A stretch of DNA of 64,000 nt from Anticarsia gemmatalis. Taxonomy: Eukaryota > Arthropoda > Insecta > Lepidoptera > Erebidae. The translations under genes and the position numbers were made by a program. A model generated the notes under the pieces. The model did not search any database. It had not been told where the DNA came from and saw only the letters and a list, made by a program, of their open reading frames with translations. This document shows, piece by piece, positions 46,172 to 57,500 of the stretch (positions are counted from its first letter, which is position 1; every line of letters starts with the position of its first letter). Location of the stretch: assembly GCF_050436995.1 (NCBI RefSeq), contig NC_134764.1, positions 6,386,001-6,450,000 of the forward strand, in the 5' to 3' direction.

Positions 46172-46232
46172 TTAGATTTAAGGTCTAACCCCTCTCTCAT
46201 TACGGGAGGAAACCCTTGACCAGCAGTGGGAC
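46172..46232 (-). repeat. Fragment of the GTCCCACTGCTGG repeat
   Basis: The reverse complement reads ATGTCCCACTGCTGGTCAAGGG, CTCCCGTAATGAGAGAGGGG and TTAGACC, the 5' part of the 29223-29515 repeat. Confidence 0.6.
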
Positions 46233-48584
46233 ATCAATTAAATATACTTATTATTAGTTGTATATTACGAAACTACTCTTCCTCGTCATGTTTCACGTGT
46301 ATATAGTATCGCATGATAGAATGCGTCGCCGCGATTGTGTCGTTCACGCATGGCTGTTGGTAAACAGATTAGCCATTGAAGGCTTCACCGTCACACCGTC
46401 ATTGTCTATCCACACGGATCAATTGTTCTGCGCACTTTATCTTTTCTACTAAGACCTTTCATGTGAGAAAATATAACCTTTTAAACCTAGTGCCACAGAA
46501 CGATATTGCCTAAAATTCGTTTGTATTGCATATGAGTTATATTATGTTAGACTAGCTTTCTTCTCGCGTGAAATTTCACCGCCTTCGGGGAGAAAATTGC
46601 CAAAAATCCTCTCTTAGTGCTCCTCTACATTTCCTAAGGAATCTTAATACCAGATTTCAACTTTCTTTGCTTAGTAGTTTCGGGTGTGCGTTGTCCATCA
46701 GTTTGTCAATCACTCAGCAACGGAAGAGTTTTATAAATATTGATTGATGGTTAAAGAAAGTAGTTTTATTTTCATTGAGACACTTGCCACCTTTTCCCTA
46801 CATTTTTTTTAACAAAATATTCACACTTACGTTGGCAGTTTTACTGTGTTTTTAGTGAATCTATATTGTCGACGTGACGAATATAACCACGGTCATTTAT
46901 ATTGGCAATATGGAGGGATGCCCTAAATATCGCTACTTGGCAAGCACCTACACTCTCTAAGCTACTTATATATAAATTTTCGGCTCGATATAACAGTGAT
47001 TGAGCTTTGCTATAAGTAGTTATATGTCAGTGTAAATTCACGCAATTATTCTTACTGAGACGGTATACCTACTCTAATATTCCTAAAAAATATTTCTGCT
47101 TATTATGGCTGTCTCTGGCCTCTACTAATCCTTATGGGAAGAAAGTGTGATTACATATGTGTATGATTGTCCTTTTGAGTGCTACCCTGTGCTTCCCTTT
47201 TAAAAATATTGTTTAGCTTTTCTTCCCCCTCAATGAAATCATCATAAACAGTGTTTCAAAACAAGAAAGTTTTGTCTTAACTTTACTACAACTTACAAGT
47301 ATTTACGGGAACAATACCTACCTCCTGACTTAATTCTGTGTCCACAAACTTCTATAGTTAATTTTGGTGCTTACAAATAAATGCCAAGGTCCTCCTTTGT
47401 ACGGGACCCGCTCTGATTCGCGCCGAGACATTTTGTAACGATACAACATCACACCTATTTACTTAACACTTTCACAGCTTTATAAAACTGAAGGGATAAA
47501 TACCGATGAAAATAAGTCAAGTGTTACCAGCCCATTAATATAAATTTACTTTTTCCATAAAACTAACATTCCATAAAACTAACCTTCATTATTATTGCGA
47601 AATACATTTTTATATTTTTTATTGCGTCTTTTTTTACGCGTTTTGTCCCACCGCTGGGCAAGGGTCTCATCCTGGACGAGGGTCCATCAAAAAATAAATA
47701 TTTTTATTGTACCTAGGTTCTTTTCCAATTACAATCAGCTATCGTTATATGATTACACGTGTTATTTCCATCTACACGTGTAATCATTTCCCACCAGATA
47801 ACAGTTACAATCCGCTAGATAACAAGTGTTAGTATAATCTAAACAATTTTACCCACACGGAAAAGCTCGATGCACAGTACACATCAAACCTCAATCTCCA
47901 AATAACATATCCAGCGAAGGACACACGAATGTAAGGCAAAGGCATCAAGTCAACATTTTTATTATTCACGTATTTGGGACAAGTTTTTTATTACTTTCCT
48001 AAGTGTATTCATATTTCCATGATCGCGAAGGACAGTTGTGTCAGCCAATACAAGTTTCTGTTTGTATAATCTTGTTTGACTCTACGATTTGGAATTCAAA
48101 CATCATTTGTGAGTACACCCGGGTGAGATTTCGGCATTCTGAAGGGAAGGAAGAAAGTACACAAAAACTTAAAGACTGACTAAACCTGTATACACACGTA
48201 AGTTAAGCTAAGTTCGGACGTCGATTGACGTGTTTATGAGTTCTTTGTTATAATTATCATTTACGTTTGCTTTTCAAAATTACTTGTTATCAATTATTGG
48301 TTTGTGCAATCGCTTAAAACATTGCTTATATTTTTCAGATTCATATTGTTCTGGTTTTCATTAAGAACTTCGGTACATAACATCTTAAAAGGTAGTATAA
48401 TTTTACATCCTTAGATCTTATCCTTATAACGAACGAGCATAATCAATTATTATCTTGTTTACATAAAACCAAAAACAGCCATTACCGTGTCAACAAACTT
48501 TAAACACATTGACCAAATTAAATCGCCATAAAGTTCAGCAGTTACGTGCTTAATTACAGCAAATATTTGCGGAAGGACCAGGGA

Positions 48585-48695
48585 CATGCGGACGTGACGT
48601 CACAACCGGGGCGAGTAAACACGGCAAGTCGGACAGTGGGTAGTCACGAAATTAGTCTCCACAGACCGGCGCGGTGAATAACGGCGGTAACGTGA
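48585..48695. promoter_or_regulatory. CpG-containing GC-rich patch with TGACGTCA
   Basis: TGACGTCA at 48595-48602 lies within a run of CG-rich sequence (CCGGGGCGAG, GACCGGCGCGG, ACGGCGG) in an AT-rich landscape. A regulatory role is inferred from composition only. Confidence 0.25.
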
Positions 48696-49031
48696 TGGGA
48701 TACACTGATTACTTAATGTTTTGCTCCATTTGTGGGTTTAATGACTTTCATCTTTCAGAGGCCAAAAGATTTTGGACGTAACTTGGCTATTTATTGTATT
48801 TTGATAAGTAATGTTTAAATAAGATGTCGTTTAAATGACAGAAGACTTTAAAATACGACGAAATTAGCTTATTGAGCTTCTTTGGCTATTTACACAGCAA
48901 TATTTTCTTCAAAAGCTTTCCGAAAAATGTTATTAATATGAAGTAAACTGCAAAATGCAATACGGCATGAGAAATAAATAAAATATTACTAAATGCTTTT
49001 AGCTAGGTACTACTAAAACTTATATTACAGA

Positions 49032-49047
49032 CCCACGTTGGGCGCCA
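49032..49047 (-). other. LTR-retrotransposon PBS-like motif
   Basis: CCCACGTTGGGCGCCA is the 3' end of insect lysine-CUU tRNA plus CCA. On the minus strand, TGGCGCCCAACGTGGG follows ..GACATT, like an LTR end in CA plus a 2-base spacer. No internal or LTR sequence is identified. Confidence 0.4.
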
Positions 49048-52000
49048 AATGTCTACATTAATCGTTTTTCTAGCGCCAACAGGAAAACGCTTCCCCCACA
49101 GTTACAACCTTTAATTATCCTTGAACTTACATAATAGAAGCTTTATTACCAGTGGCTAAGGTTCATAATTGATTTGCAAGGCAAAAGCGTTGGTTCAGCC
49201 CCGGCAGACATGACGGCGGCGTATAGCGCGTGCACGAGATCGAAGCGTTTGACTTGGCATGCGTCCCGACTTCGTGCTGTCGTTTTATTTATTTCAAGTC
49301 AACGCGGATGTAATCTATATTTTTGTGTTTAGAGCAAATGGGTCTTTCTATCGGCAGACTAATTTGTCCTTGAGATTTTTGTTATGTTTATCACGAACGC
49401 GACAAAACTCAATCATTCAATTGGACCAACGACGGATCGTAAGCCAGTATTAATCTAAGTGCTACAACAAAGTAGGAGCAGACAGTATTATACAATTGCA
49501 GACCCTTTAACCTTGAAAAGTTAAATACGTCTCCGTCCTTGGAAATAATCCAAGATGGTAAAAAACGATCTTAAAGTACTAGCAAATTGACCCGTTTTAA
49601 ATTATATTCAATGAACAAAAGTACATCTTTTATGCTTATTTCACACTATCGTAGTCCATTGACGGCTCGGTCAAGTGGTCCAGTATAAATAGCGGGATCT
49701 AAATATAACGTTATTGTTGTTCAAATAAAACTTTTATATTTAGCTGTGGACTTAAATAGCGCAGCTGCGTTTTTTTCCTTTGATCGTGATATAGGGGAGC
49801 TTTCATTCACCAATGAGAGGGTTTTGTTCAAGAACCTGATGTTCAATATGTTTAGCTGTAATGTTTGGATAATAACTTAACTTAGGGACAAGATAAATCA
49901 GCAAAACAAGCATGAAGCAAAAGTTTACCAACAAGTATAAAGGAAAGTCATACAATACAATTCAGAATTAATAATGTCAGAGTCAATTAAAATATAGATT
50001 GAGGTGGTCCATGCAGTTACTCTTGCACCGAGTTGATTTAGCTAATCATGATATATATAGCAAATATCAATGCTATTCAGAATTTTTTTTTTTTTTTGCT
50101 TTGCGAGTATCTTATTTGTTTGTTATAAAGTCCCTTCAGACCCAATATCTATTGATTGCAGACGTTACCTTTATAAAGATCTAGCGGACTGGCTTCGTCC
50201 GGTTATATCCTTATTTTGTCCCGTTAATTCCATTCCCGTGGGAATCTTGGTCCAATGGCATCCTATACAAACCTTGTCAAAAGAATTATCAATTTATTTA
50301 GTCGTTTAAAGTTATATCGTGTATACATTTCGGTGATTTATTTCTATTTATATAGATTAAAGAAGAGAACTTTAAACTAACCAAATATATCAGTGACACA
50401 TTTCAACTATCGTATTTTCAGCAGTCAATATAAAAAGTGTCTTGTATAAATAGCATAAACCTTTAGGAACAACTTCTACTAACCTTCAGCTGCAGACATA
50501 ATAAAGTTTCAGACTACGTAATCAAATTGATAAAAAATATCACATTTAAAGTCCAGGACGAATTTTGTAAGACCAATAAAGTGACTAGAGCACTAGCCTT
50601 GAGAAACAAGACCTGTGAAAACAGAGAGTTTTGATACAAGCGCACTGACTGTACTCTTTGATAGGATCAGTTATAATCAATAACTTAACCTGGGAAAATT
50701 GAGAAAGAAGACGTACATACTGAGTAAAGAATTATCACCTAATTAATCTATGTGTATTTAATTATCATATATTATGCTATAGATACTTCCTAGTAGGCGC
50801 AATGAATGCCTAATCTACGAATAACATTATAATTTTCAATGATTCTAATATCAAGAAAACTTTTAGTGTCCAAATGGATGACTGCCATCTAATTGGTGTT
50901 CAAGAACTCGCCAAATAGCTGTAAATATTTCTTACTAACAGTCCTAAATTAATTATTTGTCATAGTGGGAAAAAACGGGTTTATTTGTTCGTCATCATCT
51001 AAAGATAAGGCTACGTCATAGCCTGAATAAGACGTATTTCACAACAACTTGAAACTTACAAAGAATAAGTGAGTCAAGTACAAAATATTTGTTTTATTGA
51101 AGCAATACTTATGTAAACGTTTCGAAATTCAATCACTTTGACATTCAAAGTTCAGGGAAGCCTTTGTAAGTTCTTTGTCACGGCAAAAAAACAAAATACA
51201 AGTAGCAGACAGTGTCGTTAGAAGCTTTACAAGTAAACCGTTACACAATACGTATGGATTTTTACGCAAAGATGACGTAGGGTCGTCTCAGACGTAATGG
51301 TGTCTTTCTGGCGAGACGCCAGCCACAGCGTGACACACTGCCTGAATTCTTCTAAGACAACAAAGTATCAGTGATCGTCACAGATAGATGACGATTCTAG
51401 AAGGTCATTATCTAATGGTTTATACTCTCTGTACATTTCTTATTCAGCTGTTTTGATCAACGAACTACTGAATATTGAAACCTGTGTAACCATTTTGTTT
51501 AGGCAAGCTTGGTGAATTATTACTATGGACTTTATTAATTGTTCGTATTCTAGACCAAAAATTGATAATTTTTTTATTAAAATCAATGTCATTAACAAAG
51601 ATATAAATGCGATGCTCTGTAATAGTGAAGATCCTTTTATTCAAGTGTAAAATTTCCCCGAAATCTATGAAGAAATTATTTTATTTTATTATTTTAATTG
51701 ATAACTACACAAAATGCATCGTATACCACAATATACTTTCATGTTAAACAATACAAAAAGCCATCACAGAATACGACTTAACTATTAAATGACGGGACTG
51801 TGAAACTATGGAGTCCATTTTCACGTTTTCATTGCATTTTCCTGCATACATCGATATTGCAACACTGTTAAGATATTCCTTAATACACTTTTTTTTTTTC
51901 TTGTATATTGTTTTATGAACACATATCCGTATTCTTTTTTATGCAAAGCGCCCTAAGGCATGAAAACCTTCGCAAGCAAGTTTATGAAAATGCTGCTTAA

Positions 52001-52629
52001 TTGTTGCGTGCGAACAGAAGATAAGATACCTAAAGTACAGACTGAACGAGACCTAACATGTTTGTTAGGTACCTTTGAATATTTCCACTTAATTCGGCAT
52101 ATAGAGATTCAGTTTAGAAGAAGGGTAAGTCTTCTGTTTTAAGTCCGGCCTAATTCAGTTTATCGACAAAAAGAAAAGCCGGCCTGTTTTAACCTCCCTA
52201 TAAGAATCTTATTTATTTTTTTATTATATTAACTGTGGACGATGAAATCTCGGCAGTCAATTAATTTTAAACGTCTTTGTCTGCTTACACAAAATTCCAT
52301 AAAGGTTCTATCTATAGAATCCATTTGTACCATGAAAGGCTGCCATTTAGGGTGCGGTAAAGCTTCATTATGCATAGTACTTCACTTGCACATAGGAAAG
52401 TACGCGACCAAAGCTAGTTTAGTACGATTCGCATGATCTTTTGAATGGAGAAGATGTATTTGAGGTGCTACTTCTTTATATTCTTACGTTAGCTGTTCAG
52501 TGCTGGCCGGTGAGTCGCGTCCATCGTCCCGTACGTCACCCACCCCATGAGTACCACTCATGCAATAAACAATAACTCACTGTGCACACAAAAGAATCCA
52601 CTTAGCACATCCGAAGACGGACACTATAA

Positions 52630-52790
52630 CATTTTATTTCGTCGCGGGTGAAGTGTAGAAATAATAACGAGGAATGGCGATGTGTGATTATCCGGTTGTT
52701 TTATGAGACGAGGCGCGCTCCCGGAGCGTTCGCCATGTTGGTTTGATAGAACGTTTCGCGCGCGCGCCAAATGCAATCATGTGTTGCCAA
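52630..52790. promoter_or_regulatory. GC-rich CpG patch
   Basis: A cluster of CG dinucleotides (GAGGCGCGCTCCCGGAGCG, TTTCGCGCGCGCGCC) stands in AT-rich DNA about 2 kb downstream of the protease 3' end. It could mark a promoter of an untraced 5' exon or a MITE of the 56106 type. I see no matching exon. Confidence 0.2.
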
Positions 52791-54587
52791 CTTATTTAAC
52801 TCCTTGTTATAGGGGTAATTGCATTGTCGGTTTTATTGATTTTGTATAGTTAGGTACTTCCTGCACCTATTACATTTATGAGACTATAAATAACAATGTA
52901 CTATGTAATACAAAGTAAAAATAAACCAGTATTCTTCTCTTTGACGAGAAGTTCGTGAATTTAGATATTTTTGTCATCTGAACGGTAGTATCACAAGGTA
53001 TCCAATTCAATTCCCGAATTGGATCAAGTGCATTGGAGTGTTCTAATTTTAATGAAAATATCCTAAAAAGTACATAATATGCCAAAATACTTGTACCTAC
53101 ATGAAACTAACATTTAAAAAGCTAAACAAGGCTGTACTTCCTACACCTCTGCCTACCTCCATCGCGTATTACAGGTGTGATGTTAGAAACAATTGGCGAA
53201 TTAAATACTAAAATTATCTAAGGATAAAGTCCACATCCTACAATAACAAGCTTTGTATGACAGTAATGAACATCAAATACTTATCTAAGTGGTACTATAA
53301 ATCAAGAGCAAAAGAAAAAGTATACTAGTAGTTTAAATTCAATTAAACATTAAATATAATACGTATAACAAAAATTACGGGTAAATAAATTCAACAGCTA
53401 GCAACATCGACACGCATGCGCGAAGCGTCGCCACTGCAATACGACGCTGTAACACCATGCGCCTATTTTTATTTCCGTGCGATTAGTCGCTACAACACGC
53501 AAAGAAACGCGAATTGGCGACGCATTTACTTCGACGAGCTTTCATCACGACATACTAATAAAACAACATGTTTTAGATCACGAAAATGTATTTTTTTTCG
53601 GGGTTTGTTTTCCTGTAAATTGTCTTTACATGTATTTTTATGATTTAACCCTAGTAAAGGTTTCGGCTCCATCGATCTAACCGGTGACTGTACAAGGGTT
53701 GGACACCAGAGCCGCTTTGACCGATGTACTATAGTCGACGGGAGTACTAATTTGCTTATAGGTATACACTTATGTTAGGGGAGCATTGGACTGAACTTAG
53801 ATCTGTTTCGATCGTTTTATGAGGCATGTATTTGAGCATTTATGACGCGCATTAATGTTAAAATGTCGTAGATACTCATGTAGTTTGTCGATTCGGCCGG
53901 ATTATATGGGTAGGTTTTTTAATTTCACTCGAAAAATAACTCAAAAATTTTGACACTATAAATCATTTTCAATGCTAATAAAACGAAAAGTACTCTTTTT
54001 ATAAAGTGAGTCCTAGAAAATTAAAATATTTTGCTGTTTTTACATCAAATAGATTTAAGGGTTGAACGAGTATTTTCAGTCAAAGTTTTCACCGGTCTTA
54101 ATAAATCGTACATTACCAAGTCAAAGGCCTAAGAGCAAATAGTAAAACTGTTAACGTCTACTTAATAACTAATGATTACTGTGTTTGTATAGAATATATT
54201 TTTAACTCTAGAAAGATAATCATATTTTATAGTAGTGAAAAGATACTCATGCGTAAAATTGACTCACGCTCGTCGTTATATTTCAAAATCGGTGGAGCTT
54301 CCCTTATTGACACGTACGCCACACAGTAGTGACCAGTGAAATGTCCGAAACGCACAACGATGCATTCGCGATATTAAGAAAGATAGAGCGATATTTCGCA
54401 AATGCATGCGTAAATTTGTCGCAGACTATCTTTATAGGGTTAAAGAAAACTAAATAAAATGTTATAAAATTTACTATAATAAATAAGAAAGATGTTAAAT
54501 AAACCATTGTCAAACATACAACGTCAACGTGTCAACATCTACATTGTACGTTATAATGATTTCTCTCGCAGTTCCTTAGACTAACTG

Positions 54588-54593
54588 TTTATT
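54588..54593 (-). terminator. AATAAA poly(A) signal overlapping the protease stop codon
   Basis: On the minus strand the last codons read GAG GAA TAA A, so the AATAAA hexamer at 54593-54588 contains the TAA stop (54591-54589). If used, it gives a 3' UTR of only a few tens of bases. Confidence 0.5.
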
Positions 54594-57500
54594 CCTCAGA
54601 AGATTCTGATTCTTCTGAAGACTCGGAGGACTCGGAAGACTCGGAAGACTCGGAAGACTCGGAGGATTCGGAAGATTCGGATTCTTCAGAAGCAGCTGTG
54701 GTGCTCGTAGGTGCCTGAGTGCTGGGGTCTACGGGCGCCTCTGTGCTGGGGTCCACAGGCTGTTCAGTACTGGGGTCTACGGGCGCCTCAGAGCTAGGCG
54801 CCAATGTGCTGGGGTCTACAGGGGCTTCAGTGCTGGGGTCCACAGGCTGTTCAGTACTGGGGTCTACGGGCGCCTCAGAGCTAGGCGCCACAGTGGTGGA
54901 AACGTCAAGATTCCAGTCGTAGTTCTCGCCGCTAATCTGTGTGAACCAGTCGTGGTAAAAACCGGGACGGATGAAACCTGTAAACAAAATATTGCTTTAA
55001 TCTCCACCATACTTTAAAAAAAATCAATGTTAGGTATAAATAGTTCTTAGGGTTGGACAACTTCTATCAACATGGAATCGCATTGTGCTGTCGCCCCATC
55101 CTTTTCTGTCATTCAAAACCGTCATTTACTGGAACGAGAAACAGCTAGTGTTGCTGATCACTTCAAGGATATGGGAACCGGCCTGATAGATGTGATCCAA
55201 CGTCCATTTGCCGTTATTTTGTAAACAGAAGTTAGTTTCACTTACCAGCGGGCCTGCCAGCGTGGCAACCCAGAGCGGAGACGAAGGATGTGACACCAAT
55301 TTGTGTGATTTCACCATCATCGTCGATGTAGGTCAGGGGACCACCGCTGTCACCCTGTCAAATAAAAATGTTGTTATAAATGCACTAGGAATAGTAATAG
55401 CAGAGTCACCATTTTTTAAAACCTGATGTGAGGATCGGTTATAAATTAATAATTGGATATTTATTGTCGGGGAAGGGTAATATCTGGGGAAGTTTTGAGT
55501 ATCTAAAGAAATTAGGGATACACTTTATAAAGTGCAAAGTCCGCTAGTTCCATTACTCTTGCTCTTGGACAAAACAATTTGCCTTTCTAATACTTATAAC
55601 GATCGATTCAATATTTTACAGAAGCATTTCTATAAATCATACTCTAATTTTGTTTTAGGTTACTTTGTCCAACTGTTCACAGAAGTACATGTCTTATAGA
55701 ACTTACCTGGCAAGTGGACTGGCTGGTAACGTTGTAGTATTCAGCGCAGATAGTGGAGGCAACGATGATGCTGCTGCCACCGTAAGCAGAATTGCAGGCC
55801 TGGTTCGAAACGGCAGTCAGGAACACCCAGTTCATGTTCTCAGGAGATGAGCCTACAAGCAAATATTATTTAGTTTAATTATGTGTCCGAAAAAATATGC
55901 TTAGTTCCTACAAAGACGCCTTGTAAGCACGCGATACACTATAATGTAGCGAGTGGCCAAACATTCTGCAACGGAATGTCCTGAGCTACCTACATAATTT
56001 CGGCAGCAGTGTTGTGACTTAAACACAGCAAGCGTGTGCCGAAATTTGCGCACGTAGTCACAGACTTAGGATTTCTCGGCTTTGGGCACATTTGTTCACC
56101 ACAATGGCCGCCTTTACACACACGCTCTATCGAGCGTTCTTAGGAGCGTACAGGATTCCGCACGGGAAAGACGGCGCGCTCTTCGTTAGCAATTTTCTTC
56201 GCGGGCTTGACAGATGACCGCGGAGCGCTCTCTTTCCTTTCCCCTTGCACATCCTTTATACGCACACTCTTTCAAGCGCGATTGTTGTTTCATGCACGAT
56301 AGAGTTTGTGTGTAAAGGGGGCTAAGGGCGGTTAAAATGAGCCCAGAGACATAGAATGCTTCGTCTCTGGGACATTCATACATCACAATCACACCAAGAT
56401 TTAGTTATATTCTTCCAGTCACCAGTGGACAGTAATATAGCTTAGCTTTTACTCGAAAGTTAGATAATATCTCGAATATTAAAATACAATAAACCCACCT
56501 CCAGTCCAGGTGCGTCCCCATCCACTGGCGATGGTGGTAAGTCCGGCGTAGTTGCGGTCCTGGTCAGATGAGCGCTGAATCCTGATGGGCTGCACGTAGT
56601 CTGCGTACAAAAAAATCATTTTTAATTTCGATCATTATACGATAGTAGTAAGAAGTAATATTTTTCTTTTAAACTAGAATTTGTTTTTAACAGTAACAAG
56701 TAAGTAACATTGATAAATTAAACTGAATTAGCGAATTTCCTTTATTAATATCATACCAAATTAAGAGCCGACAGGCTCTCTCGTTATACCTAGGGAAAAG
56801 TTTTACCTTTTAACTCGGAAAAACTTGGTAAAAACATAAATTAAATATGTTTAACTTTCTTCAACAGTATTCTAAGAATATATAAACTGTATTTAGCTGA
56901 ATATTATTACAGACCAATACAAAAATAAAATTTCGTGCATAAAATAGTGATGAAAGTTAGTTGTGTATAAAGACTTCGTTTTTACCATTGAAGGTGAGAG
57001 AGCGGCCGAATTCCAAAAGACCGATGTCATGAGGCTGGACCACCGAGGGAATGGCTTCGTTGTACAACGGGTGGTTGTAGTACTTGGTGGTGTCGAAGAT
57101 GTAGTACGGAGAGGTCAAGTTGACCACACCAGCGCGGATGACCACGGAGACACGGCTAAAATACAAATACCGCGAATTATGTTTAATTATTTTTGAGAAA
57201 AGATGAAATATCGTTGAAGAATTTAAGGAATACTCCTCAATTGTTAAAAAAATGTTAGGAGTTCAAGAAGTCATCGACGAGTACCTGTTACATATATTAT
57301 AGACTAATGGTTTTACATTTATTTTGTTCGCCTACGGTGTTTATCTATTTACGAGTGGGAAAGATTAATTAAATAGCTATTTTCATTGGAACTGATTAAT
57401 AATATGGGTGTATTTTTATATTGAAAGCTAATTCTAGCAATAAAGACTGGGATATAAAGTAATGTTGTTATGCTGACTGAATTTGTAGTGTAAACAACAC

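Larger units (their letters stand above)
34030..54588. other. 20.5-kb gene-poor interval between ABCA and the protease
   Basis: I found no supported multi-exon gene. Contents are the MITEs, SINE debris, LINE tails and CpG-containing patches listed separately. The ABCA promoter and 5' exon presumably lie here but cannot be placed. Two open frames (41615-41959 and 45726-46133, minus) stand out as unexplained. Confidence 0.5.

Noticed and set aside
53416..53680. Overlapping plus-strand open frames of 67-75 codons
   Set aside because: Two frames over the same bases, no recognisable domain, no splice context.
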